Assembly: GCA_005887685.1 (NCBI GenBank)
Contig: VBHJ01000007.1
Span: 1-64,000 of the forward strand
From: Chloroflexota bacterium
GTDB lineage: Bacteria > Chloroflexota > Dormibacteria > Dormibacterales > Dormibacteraceae
Reading direction: 5' to 3'
Length of the DNA stretch: 64,000 bases
In this document: piece by piece, positions 19,744 through 28,268 of the stretch
How positions within the stretch are numbered: the stretch's first letter is position 1
How the letters are laid out: every line of letters begins with the position of its first letter
The notes under the pieces: generated by a model
Told to the model about the DNA's origin: nothing
The model's input: the letters and a program-made list of their open reading frames with translations, nothing else
Databases searched by the model: none
Translations under genes and position numbers: made by a program

Positions 19744-21056
19744 CACGTAACCCCTCCGGCGAGCCGCCCGGCCACCTGCTCGGGAGGCAGGGACCTGCTG
19801 CGCTGACCCTCTGAAGTCCATGACACGGTGGCATCGCTGCGGCAGTGGACGAGGTTTGCCGCACCGATCGCGCGCCACCACGCTTTGGCTTCGGCCGGGC
19901 TGCGCGGCTGCGTGTCGACGACCGCTCGCATGCCGAACAGCCGCAGCGTCGAGCCGAGCCTCAACGCGGTGTTCAGGCCTGGGTCGCTCCAGGCCAGGGC
20001 CGCGTCGATCCGCGGCAGCGCGGGCGGCCGCGGCGCTCGGGTCAGCATCTCCGACACCAGGTCAAGCTGGATCATGAAACCGGTCGCGGGCGCCGGCCGG
20101 CCGAAGCGGGCGAGCAAAGCGTCGTAGCGCCCACCCTGCGCGATAGGCCGGCCGAAATCTGGTCCGTAGCCCTCGAAGATGACGCCGGTGTAGTAGTCGA
20201 AGTCCCGGATCGCGCCGAGGTCGAGCACCACGACGTCGCCGATGCCGTGCGCGACCAAGAGCTCGCGCACGTGCGCCAGCTCGGTGAGAGCAGCCTCCGA
20301 GCGACGGTTGCGCACCAGCCCGCCTGCGGCCTCCAGGATCTCCGGACCACCGCGCAAGGCGGGGAAACGGAGCAGCAGCTCGTGCTCGGCGGACTTCAAC
20401 GGCGTGCCTTCGAGAAGCGACTCGAGAGCGACGAAGTCCCGGGCCACGAGCGCCGCTCGCACCGCGGCTTTGACCCCGTCGGGCAGCTTGACCGCGTCCA
20501 TGATTCCGTGGAAGAACTCGGCGTGCCCGACGTCGATCTGGTAGCGACGGATGCCGGTCGCCTCCATGCATCGCGCGGCAAGTGCGATCACCTCGGCGTC
20601 CGCCACCGGGCCTGACGCCCCGATCAGCTCGGCTCCAACCTGATATGTCTCCCGACGCTGCTGGAAGCGCCCCTCGTCCGTGGAGAGGACCGGTCCCGAG
20701 TAGCAGAGCCTCAGCGGGAGCGCGGCTGAGCGGAGCTTGCCGGCGACGAGTCGTGCCACCGGGACGGTCCTTTCGCCGACCAGCGCCACGACGTCCCCCC
20801 GCGCGTCGCTGAACTTGAAGAGCCGTCGGCGCTGCTCCAAACCAAGCCCCACGTCGAGCACGTCCATGTTCTCGACCAGCGGCGTGATGACGTGGCGGTA
20901 GCCCCAGCGGCGCATCTCGGCCAGCAGTGACTCCTGCGCCTCGCGGAGGATCTCGGCCTCGAGAGGGAGCAGGTCGCGAAATCCGGGGACACCGCCCAGC
21001 TGGGGTGTCACCGATGGGTTAGCGGGGGTGAAGAAACCTCCGGGCCGCGGCCTCAT
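19743..21056 (-). CDS. hisZ: ATP phosphoribosyltransferase regulatory subunit
   Basis: HisRS-like 'GVPGFRDLLPLEAEILREAQESLLAEMRRWGYRHVITPLVENMDVL', 'YYTGVIFEGYGPDFGRPIAQGGRYDALLARFGRPAPATGFMIQLD'. Confidence 0.9.
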   Translation of the reverse strand: MRPRPGGFFTPANPSVTPQLGGVPGFRDLLPLEAEILREAQESLLAEMRRWGYRHVITPLVENMDVLDVGLGLEQRRRLFKFSDARGDVVALVGERTVPVARLVAGKLRSAALPLRLCYSGPVLSTDEGRFQQRRETYQVGAELIGASGPVADAEVIALAARCMEATGIRRYQIDVGHAEFFHGIMDAVKLPDGVKAAVRAALVARDFVALESLLEGTPLKSAEHELLLRFPALRGGPEILEAAGGLVRNRRSEAALTELAHVRELLVAHGIGDVVVLDLGAIRDFDYYTGVIFEGYGPDFGRPIAQGGRYDALLARFGRPAPATGFMIQLDLVSEMLTRAPRPPALPRIDAALAWSDPGLNTALRLGSTLRLFGMRAVVDTQPRSPAEAKAWWRAIGAANLVHCRSDATVSWTSEGQRSRSLPPEQVAGRLAGGVT

Positions 21057-21070
21057 CTATTAGCCGGGGT

Positions 21071-21109
21071 CCCCGCGAAATCGCAGGCGCAGCCTCTGAT
21101 TTCGTGGGG
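21071..21109. other. long inverted repeat in the leader of hisZ
   Basis: CCCCGCGAAATC-(15 nt)-GATTTCGTGGGG; 12 bp stem with one G:T/mismatch, fills the TPR-hisZ intergenic gap. Confidence 0.6.
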
Positions 21110-21118
21110 TTTTGAACG

Positions 21119-21988
21119 CTAGCTTTCGTCTTCATCCTCATCCTCTGAGTCGGCGTCGGCCTCGTCCGAGAAGTCGATCGCCTCCCCCTCGTCCTCGACG
21201 GCGTGCATGCCCTCTTCGATGTCATCCGTCGCCGGTGTCTCGACCTGCGTCCCTTCCTCTTCTTCTTCCCCCGCAAAGACCTCGACCTCGCGGCTTAGGA
21301 GGCTCTCCTTCGTGTAGGGCCGGAACTCAACCTCTCGCTTGCGGCGCATCGGGAAGCTCGGCTTGCCGGCGAAGTGGGGATCCTGGTACGTCTCGCGGAC
21401 GATCAGCTTGACGGTGTTGCCGTCGCACGAGGTGATGCCTGCCTGGTAGCGGTTGCCCCCACGCATGAACTTGATGAGGCGGCGGGCCAGCTTGGCCTCC
21501 AGGAGGCCGAGACGCACGCCGCGCGACGTCTCGGCGTAGATGCCATCGCCTTCGACACGAAGCTCGGCGACGTCGCCCGCGGCGACCTTGGAGCAGATGT
21601 CCTCTTTCGGCGGCGAGTCCACGGTGGTGATCACCGTCTTCCCCATCTCCTCGACGAAAAGGTTTAGGTCGACCCTGGTTCCACCGACCTTGAGTCCTTC
21701 CTTCTGGTGGAGCAGCGCGTTGATGCGCGCCGCGTTCTTCTTGGCGATGGAGTTCATCGGATTGAGCTTCAGCGCCGCCTCGTAAGAAGCCTTCGCCTCC
21801 TTCAGCTTGCCGAGCTCGGAGAGCGACTTGCCCAGGCGGTTCTGCGTCTCCTCGTCGGCGCCGAAGTTTTCGATGATGAATTTGTTGAGCTTGACGGCCT
21901 CATCCCATTTGCCGGCAATGGCGAGCTGCACGGCATCTTCCGCATATTGCGAGCGGGGCTTGAGGTGTTCGCTGGTTTCGGTCTTCAA
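21119..21988 (-). CDS. TPR-containing protein with C-terminal acidic tail
   Basis: 'AVQLAIAGKWDEAVKLNKFIIENFGADEETQNRLGKSLSELGKLKEAKASYEAALKLNPMN' TPR units; C-terminus 'DFSDEADADSEDEDEDES'. Confidence 0.75.
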   Translation of the reverse strand: MKTETSEHLKPRSQYAEDAVQLAIAGKWDEAVKLNKFIIENFGADEETQNRLGKSLSELGKLKEAKASYEAALKLNPMNSIAKKNAARINALLHQKEGLKVGGTRVDLNLFVEEMGKTVITTVDSPPKEDICSKVAAGDVAELRVEGDGIYAETSRGVRLGLLEAKLARRLIKFMRGGNRYQAGITSCDGNTVKLIVRETYQDPHFAGKPSFPMRRKREVEFRPYTKESLLSREVEVFAGEEEEEGTQVETPATDDIEEGMHAVEDEGEAIDFSDEADADSEDEDEDES

Positions 21989-22051
21989 AGGGGCGCGCTC
22001 CTAGGGCAGGCTGAAGGGTTTGAGGGATGCTGAGTATACGGACTGGCGGAG

Positions 22052-23386
22052 GTGCACTACGAATGTCATCCTCTCGGCGTGGGCAGACTGGGGTCACTCG
22101 CCGCACTGGTGATCGTGACGCTGTCCACGGCATGCGGCGGGACTGCCCCGGCCCCTCCGCCTGGTTCAGAGCTTCATCTCGGCGTGGACCTGCCCCTCAG
22201 CGGAAGCGAGGCTCGCGGCGCCGTGCCGGCGCTGTACGGGGTGCGCTTCTTCGTCCAGACCCACCCGACGCTCGACGGTTTCACGGTCAGCGTGAGGACC
22301 GCGGATGACGCATCGGGCGGTGTGCCGAACCCCAAACGAGGCGCGGCGAACCTGCGGGGCTTCCTCGCCGATCCCGCCCTGGTGGCGATGATCGGACCCT
22401 ACGACGCGGCGGTCGCCCGCCTGGAGATTCCGATCGCCAACGAGGCCGGGCTGGCAATGGTCAGCCCGGCGACGAGCAACCCGTGCCTGACCCGGAACGT
22501 CTTCACGCCCGCCCTGCTCAATCCATCGCGCACCGACATCAGCTGCAAGGCGGCGGGTCTGCCCTCGGCGGCGGACCTGCGGCCGGCCCACACCAACAAC
22601 TTCTTCAGGCTTACGACCACGGACGACCTGCAGGGAGCTGCGGTCGCCGATTACACCTTTCAGAAGCTCCACCTCCTTCGCGTAGCGGTCATCTCGGATC
22701 ACGAGACGTACGGCCAGGGCCTCGCCTATGCCTTTGCAGCCCGTTTCACCAGCCAGGGCGGCACGATCGTCGGCCGCTTCGACCTGGGGCCGACGAGCCG
22801 GGACGCCACGACCTTTCTGCGCAACGCCAAGGCGGCCGGCGCGCAAGCCATCTACTACGGCGGCGACACGCGCCCGGGCGGCTGCGAGATCCGCGCCGAG
22901 ATGAGGGCGATGTTCCCGGCGGGCGAGGCGACCCCGTTCCTGGGTGGCGACGGCATAGCGGAGGATCCCGCCTGCGTCGCGGCAGCGGGTGCCAACAGCG
23001 CGGGCATCTTCGCCAGCGTGCCGCTCGTCAACGCCGACTCGAAGCCGGGTGCCGCCACCACCATCCACGACTTCAAAAGGACGTTTGGCAGCACGAGGGA
23101 CTACGGGCCGTACACGCTGCTTGCCTACGACGCGACAGCCGTGCTCTACGCCGCTCTCGACCGGGCCATCCAGGGTGCCGGCGGCCATCTGCCGTCCCGA
23201 GCGAGCGTGACCCACGAGGTGGCGCAGACCTCCGGGCTGGCGGGAGCGACCGGGCCGCTCGGCTTCGATGCGGCCGGCGACACGACGAACCGCACGGTCT
23301 CGATCTTCGAGGCGGTAGGCTCCGATCCCCGGGCCCGTTGGAACCTCGTCGACGCGGTCGACTACAGCGCCCGGCTTCCTTATTGA
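22052..23386 (+). CDS. branched-chain amino acid-type ABC transporter substrate-binding lipoprotein
   Basis: N-terminal 'LVIVTLSTACGG' lipobox; LivK-like 'HLGVDLPLSGSEARGAVPALYGVRFFV', 'VAMIGPYDAAVARLEIPIANEAGLAMVSP'. Confidence 0.85.
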   Translation: MHYECHPLGVGRLGSLAALVIVTLSTACGGTAPAPPPGSELHLGVDLPLSGSEARGAVPALYGVRFFVQTHPTLDGFTVSVRTADDASGGVPNPKRGAANLRGFLADPALVAMIGPYDAAVARLEIPIANEAGLAMVSPATSNPCLTRNVFTPALLNPSRTDISCKAAGLPSAADLRPAHTNNFFRLTTTDDLQGAAVADYTFQKLHLLRVAVISDHETYGQGLAYAFAARFTSQGGTIVGRFDLGPTSRDATTFLRNAKAAGAQAIYYGGDTRPGGCEIRAEMRAMFPAGEATPFLGGDGIAEDPACVAAAGANSAGIFASVPLVNADSKPGAATTIHDFKRTFGSTRDYGPYTLLAYDATAVLYAALDRAIQGAGGHLPSRASVTHEVAQTSGLAGATGPLGFDAAGDTTNRTVSIFEAVGSDPRARWNLVDAVDYSARLPY

Positions 23387-23603
23387 TCGGGGCCGCCCGC
23401 AGACGAACTCAAGAGTGACTTGACTTCGGGGGCCCTCCGAGTCGATAGTGTGCCTCGGAGTAGCAGTTCGGCCATCCCATGTGGCCGCATTCGCCGCCGG
23501 CGCACTCTCGCCCCGACGCGAGTTGGGAAGAGGGCGGCAAGTGATGGGAGGCGTCAGGTGTGGTTTTGCGCATTTGCCTCCCAACCAGCACAAGGGGGAA
23601 CCT

Positions 23604-24902
23604 ATGGTTCGAGCTAGGGGACTTGGAGTCCTCTCGATGGCGCTTATGGTCGCATTCGCCTGTGGTGGCGGCGGCGGCACAAGCGGGAGCAAGGGGACGA
23701 TCAAGATCGGCTCTGACCTCCCGGTCTGTACCACTGGCGGCCAATCGACCGCCAACGGTGTCAAGTTCGCGGTAGACCAGAAGAATGCCGCCGGCGGCGT
23801 CAACGGCTACACGATCTCGTTCCAGAGCTTCGACGACTGCCGGCAGGGCGCATACGACGCCGCCGCCGGGGTCGAGAACGTCCAGACGATGCTCGGCGAC
23901 CCCAAGTTCCTCGGCATGATCGGGCCTTACAACTCGGCGGTGGCCAAGGCCGAGATCCCGATCGCTGCGCCGCAGCACTTCGTCATGATCAGCCCGTCCA
24001 ACACCGGCGTGTGTCTGACCAAGGAATCGCCGCCGCCGCAGGCGCCTTGCACCTACCACGCGGCCGACCTTCGCAACGGCAACGCCAACAACTACTGGCG
24101 CGTTGTCACGACTGACGACTACCAGGGCCCCGCGATGGCCACCTACTTCTACAAGACACTGAACGTCCACAGCGTCGGCATCCTGGATGACAGCACCGTG
24201 TTCGGTGTCGGCATCTCAGGTGCTTTCGAGACCCAGTTCAAGACCCTCGGCGGAACCGTGGTCAAGCACTCCGAATACCAGAAGGCCACGACCAGCGACT
24301 GGAAGTCGATCCTGCTCGCCTTCAAGAACGGCGGCGCAACCGGCGTCTACGTTGGCGGCACCGACGACCAGAACATCTGCATCCCGCGCAAGCAGATGAA
24401 AGACCTCGGATGGGACGTCCCATTCGGTGGCGGCGACGGCATCGAGACCACGGACTGCATCAACCAGGCCGCGGGCAATGAGCTCGGTGTGAACGCGACC
24501 TCGGCCGGGGCAGACGCTACCCAGATCCCCGGGGCGAAGTCAACGATCGACGCCTTCCACAAGCAGTTCCCCGGCGCCAACGACTTCGGCGGCTACACCA
24601 TGCAGGCCTATGACGCAGCCAACGCGTTGATGGCGGCCATCGGCCGCGCGATCAACGACGCCGGCGGCAACACTCCGACTCGCGAGCAGGTCCGGGCCGA
24701 GATGGCCAAGACCAAGGGCTTCGTCGGCGTGATCGGCACCTACGACTTCGACCAGAACGGCGACACGAGCCTCAAGATCGTGTCGATCTACACCGTGCTG
24801 AGCGTCACTGACCCAGCCAACTCCACGGGCGTCTGCGGCAAGACGCAGACAAAGCTCTGCTTTGTCTGGAAAGCTCAGTTCGACTTCGCCAAGCCCAGCT
24901 AG
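23604..24902 (+). CDS. branched-chain amino acid-type ABC transporter substrate-binding lipoprotein (paralog of preceding gene)
   Basis: 'ALMVAFACGGGGG' lipobox; 'IKIGSDLPVCTTGGQSTANGVKFAVDQKNAAGGVNGY'; SD AAGGGGGAACCT before ATG at 23604. Confidence 0.88.
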   Translation: MVRARGLGVLSMALMVAFACGGGGGTSGSKGTIKIGSDLPVCTTGGQSTANGVKFAVDQKNAAGGVNGYTISFQSFDDCRQGAYDAAAGVENVQTMLGDPKFLGMIGPYNSAVAKAEIPIAAPQHFVMISPSNTGVCLTKESPPPQAPCTYHAADLRNGNANNYWRVVTTDDYQGPAMATYFYKTLNVHSVGILDDSTVFGVGISGAFETQFKTLGGTVVKHSEYQKATTSDWKSILLAFKNGGATGVYVGGTDDQNICIPRKQMKDLGWDVPFGGGDGIETTDCINQAAGNELGVNATSAGADATQIPGAKSTIDAFHKQFPGANDFGGYTMQAYDAANALMAAIGRAINDAGGNTPTREQVRAEMAKTKGFVGVIGTYDFDQNGDTSLKIVSIYTVLSVTDPANSTGVCGKTQTKLCFVWKAQFDFAKPS

Positions 24903-24924
24903 TACTCTTTAGCCCAAAATCGAG

Positions 24925-24953
24925 ACGAGGAGGCCCATTACGGGCCTCCTCGT
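24925..24953 (+). terminator. intrinsic terminator between substrate-binding protein and permease genes
   Basis: ACGAGGAGGCCC-ATTAC-GGGCCTCCTCGT perfect 12 bp stem followed by TGTT. Confidence 0.8.
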
Positions 24954-25020
24954 TGTTAGCCAGAAGGAGGGGGCACTGGGCGCGGGCGTAGTCGGAGGCG
25001 GCGCGTCAGCCCTGCAGAGA

Positions 25021-26040
25021 GTGCGCTCTATGGCTCTCGGCGGCATGAGCCTGATCGACTTTCTCTTCTATATCATCTGCGCCGCGGCGGTCGTACTCCT
25101 GGCTGCCCAGGCGGTCATCAACCCAACGGCTTTCGTGCAGATCACCGTCTTCGGTCTGGCCGACGGCGCCATGTACGCGCTCGTCGCACTCGGCTACACC
25201 ATGGTCTACGGCATCATCGAGCTGATCAACTTTGCTCATGGCGACGTGTTCACGATGGGCGGGTACATCAGCGCCGCGATTCTCGGCTTCTTCGCCATCA
25301 ACGAACAGACCTTCACCGCCGTCAACCTGGTCGCGATCCTGCTCGTGTTCCCCGCTGTGATGCTGATCATGGCCGCCATCAACGTCGGAATCGAACGCAT
25401 CGCTTACCGCCCTCTGCGCAATGCGCCACGGCTGGCACCGCTGATCACGGCGATCGGCATGTCGTTCGTGCTCGAGGGCGTCATGTTCCTGTGGCATGGT
25501 CCCGCCTCCGTCCACTTCCCTGACATACTCCCGCACGGGCCGGGTTTCCAGACCACGATCGGCGGCGTGTTCGTCACATTCAAAGATGGATTCGTGATGG
25601 TGACGGCCGTATTTCTTGTCACGTTGCTCGCCATCTTCATCAACCGCACCAAGCTCGGCAAGGCGATGCGCGCGACGGCGCAGGACAAGGACGCGGCGCA
25701 GCTGATGGGAATCGACATCAACCGGACGATCGCGGCGACGTTTTTCATAGGCGCGCTGCTGGCGGGAGCCGGCGGCATGATCTGGGGCCTCTACTTCAAC
25801 AACCTCTTCTACAACCTTGGCTTCCGCACTGGCCTGGTGGCGTTTACCTCCGCCGTGTTCGGAGGCATCGGCAACATCCCTGGCGCGGCTATCGGCGGCG
25901 TTCTGATCGGGCTTATCGCGGCCTATAGCGACTCCTACATCGGTTCCAAGTGGACCGAGGTCGTGATCTTCGGCATCCTGATCGGCGTCCTGGTGTTCAG
26001 GCCGACCGGCTTGCTCGGCATGCGGGTGCCTGAGAAATGA
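25021..26040 (+). CDS. livH: branched-chain amino acid ABC transporter permease (LivH family)
   Basis: 'FGLADGAMYALVALGYTMVYGIIELINFAHGDVFTMGGYI', 'AFTSAVFGGIGNIPGAAIGGVLIGLI'. Confidence 0.92.
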   Translation: MRSMALGGMSLIDFLFYIICAAAVVLLAAQAVINPTAFVQITVFGLADGAMYALVALGYTMVYGIIELINFAHGDVFTMGGYISAAILGFFAINEQTFTAVNLVAILLVFPAVMLIMAAINVGIERIAYRPLRNAPRLAPLITAIGMSFVLEGVMFLWHGPASVHFPDILPHGPGFQTTIGGVFVTFKDGFVMVTAVFLVTLLAIFINRTKLGKAMRATAQDKDAAQLMGIDINRTIAATFFIGALLAGAGGMIWGLYFNNLFYNLGFRTGLVAFTSAVFGGIGNIPGAAIGGVLIGLIAAYSDSYIGSKWTEVVIFGILIGVLVFRPTGLLGMRVPEK

Positions 26041-27320
26041 CCGAACCTATCGCTGTCAGGAGACGCTCGTTGATGACCCGGCTCCATCTTCGCGAGCGGA
26101 TCCGCGATCGCGACCAGGCCATCTACGGCATCCTCATCCTCGGCGCGCTGGTCTTCCCCATGGTCACCTTGTTCATCACCGGCGGGAGTTCCGCGTATAT
26201 CTCGCAGGCCTCGCACGCAGGGACCTGGGTCCTGCTCGCGATCGGCCTCAACGTGGTGGTCGGGTTTGCGGGGCTGCTCGATCTCGGTTACGCGGCGTTC
26301 TTCGCCATCGGGGCCTATACGTATGCGATGTTCGCGTCGTCACAGCTGGGCTCATCGCCGCTCCACCACAACTACCACTTCCCGTTCTGGATGATGCTGA
26401 TCTTGGGGATGATCGTCGCCGCCGGGTTCGGCGCGCTGCTTGGATTCCCCACCCTCCGCCTGCGCGGCGACTACCTCGCCATCGTCACCCTGGGGTTCGG
26501 CGAGATCGTGCCCAATCTTGTCTACAACCTGCCGGATTGGACCAGCGGCATCAACGGGATCGGTGGCATCGACAAACCGTGGTTCCCGGCCTGGATCACC
26601 GGGCCGTGGGCCGGCGCGAACAGTATCTCGGTGATCCATGACTCGGTTTGCCGCAACCCGATTGCCCAGACGCAATTCATACCCTGCTTCAGCTTCGGCT
26701 TCGATCCGATCGCTTATTACGTGCTGATCGTCATCCTCATCTTCGGCGCCGTGATCCTGGTCACCAACCTCTACCGCTCACGGTTGGGCCGGGCGTGGAT
26801 GGCGATTCGCGAAGACGAGGTCGCCGCCGCCGCGATGGGCATCAACACCGTCACGACCAAGCTCCTGGCGTTCGCGATTGGAGCTTCGTTCAGCGGCTTC
26901 GCCGGCGCCTACTACGGGGCGAGCTTCGGTCTCGTGAGCCCTGACGACTTTCTGTTCGTGGTGTCCATCACGGTGCTTGTGATGGTCGTGCTGGGCGGGA
27001 TGGGCAACATCACGGGAGTCATCATCGGCGCCCTCGTCATCTATTTCGTCCTCAACACGTTGCTGCCTTCGCTGGCGTCCAACGCCGAGTCTCTGGCCAA
27101 TACCGTTGGCCTGGGCTCGCTCAACGCACAGAATGGGGACTGGCCAGGCCTGTACGCCGAGGTGCAGCGAATGCAGTTTCTGATCTTCGGGCTGATCCTC
27201 GTCCTGATCATGCTCCTGCGCCCGCAGGGCCTGTTCCCGAGCCGTGTCCGCGAGCAGGAGCTCAAGCACGCAGCCGTGCAGGAAGAAGGATCTGCGGTCG
27301 AGGAGGGGGTGCGAGTCTGA
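26037..27320 (+). CDS. livM: branched-chain amino acid ABC transporter permease (LivM family)
   Basis: 'VVGFAGLLDLGYAAFFAIGAYTYAM', 'FPTLRLRGDYLAIVTLGFGEI', 'GRAWMAIREDEVAAAAMGIN'. Confidence 0.92.
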   Translation: MTEPIAVRRRSLMTRLHLRERIRDRDQAIYGILILGALVFPMVTLFITGGSSAYISQASHAGTWVLLAIGLNVVVGFAGLLDLGYAAFFAIGAYTYAMFASSQLGSSPLHHNYHFPFWMMLILGMIVAAGFGALLGFPTLRLRGDYLAIVTLGFGEIVPNLVYNLPDWTSGINGIGGIDKPWFPAWITGPWAGANSISVIHDSVCRNPIAQTQFIPCFSFGFDPIAYYVLIVILIFGAVILVTNLYRSRLGRAWMAIREDEVAAAAMGINTVTTKLLAFAIGASFSGFAGAYYGASFGLVSPDDFLFVVSITVLVMVVLGGMGNITGVIIGALVIYFVLNTLLPSLASNAESLANTVGLGSLNAQNGDWPGLYAEVQRMQFLIFGLILVLIMLLRPQGLFPSRVREQELKHAAVQEEGSAVEEGVRV

Positions 27321-28090
27321 GCACCACCGAGAACATCCTCGAGCTCACGAACCTCACCAAGCGCTTTGGCGGGCTGGTCGCGGTCGACAACGTGAGCCTG
27401 CACATCAAGCGCGGCGAGGTGTTCGCCCTGATCGGCCCCAACGGGGCCGGCAAGACCACGTTGTTCAACAACGTTACGGGACTCTTCCAGCCGACAGCAG
27501 GTCGTGTAGTTTTCGACGGTCGCGACATCACCGGCTCGAAGCCTCACCAGGTGGCGCGGTTGGGCATCGCGCGAACATTCCAGAACATCCGACTCTTCGA
27601 CTTCATGACGTGCCTCGACAACGTGCGCGTCGGGCGTCATGTGCGCATGCACGCCACGCTTTGGGACTCGTTATTCAAGCTGCCACGGGAGCGGCGCGAG
27701 GAAGAGAAGACCACGGAGGAGGCGATGGACCTGCTTCGCTTCGTCGGCATCGCCAAGCATGCAAACCAGTACGCGCGCAACCTTCCCTACGGTCAGCAGC
27801 GCCGGCTGGAGATCGCCCGGGCCCTGGCGACCGACCCCAAGCTCCTCCTGCTGGACGAGCCCGCGGCCGGCTTCACGCCTCAGGAGAAGGTCGAGCTGAT
27901 GCAGCTGGTCAAGAAGATCCTGACGCGAGGGATCACGGTCTTCCTGATCGAGCACGACATGAAGGTGGTCATGGGCATCTCCGAGCGCATCGTGGTGCTC
28001 GACCACGGCGAGAAGATCGCCGAGGGGTCGCCGGATGAGGTCCGCAAGGACTCCAAGGTCATCGAAGCCTACCTGGGCAAGTCGGCCTAG
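27317..28090 (+). CDS. livG: branched-chain amino acid ABC transporter ATP-binding protein (LivG family)
   Basis: 'ILELTNLTKRFGGLVAVDNVSLHIKRGEVFALIGPNGAGKTTLFN', 'LLDEPAAGFTPQEK', 'LIEHDMKVVMGISERIVVLDHGEKIAEG'; apparent CTG start overlapping the livM stop. Confidence 0.9.
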   Translation: MSTTENILELTNLTKRFGGLVAVDNVSLHIKRGEVFALIGPNGAGKTTLFNNVTGLFQPTAGRVVFDGRDITGSKPHQVARLGIARTFQNIRLFDFMTCLDNVRVGRHVRMHATLWDSLFKLPRERREEEKTTEEAMDLLRFVGIAKHANQYARNLPYGQQRRLEIARALATDPKLLLLDEPAAGFTPQEKVELMQLVKKILTRGITVFLIEHDMKVVMGISERIVVLDHGEKIAEGSPDEVRKDSKVIEAYLGKSA

Positions 28091-28115
28091 CGGGATTGCG
28101 GAGGGACAGCGGCTT

Positions 28116-28240
28116 GAGATTCGGTGCACAGACGGGCCAGATGCTAGGCGCCGCCGAGCACCGGAGCGCGCGCATCGGAATGCGTAAGCGAGGAGCGGAG
28201 ACGGCAACGACGCAGATGGCCCGTATGGGCGCCGAAGATC
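28116..28240 (+). repeat. dispersed ~125 bp intergenic repeat, copy 1
   Basis: Shares blocks GAGATTCGGTGCACAG, CCAGATGCTAGGCGC, CGCAT(N)ATGCGT, GCAACGACGCAGATGG, ATGGGCGCCGAAGATC in the same order with 36743..36869. Confidence 0.9.
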
Positions 28241-28268
28241 TGCCGATGGGCCCTCCGCGAGCCCGCTG

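Noticed and set aside
22166-23803. 545-aa minus-strand ORF
   Set aside because: Antisense to the LivK-like genes; low-complexity R/G/A/V composition typical of GC-rich shadow ORFs.
28116-28240. tRNA or coding interpretation of the dispersed repeat
   Set aside because: No cloverleaf or anticodon arm, and predicted peptides in the two copies do not share a conserved frame with a plausible start.
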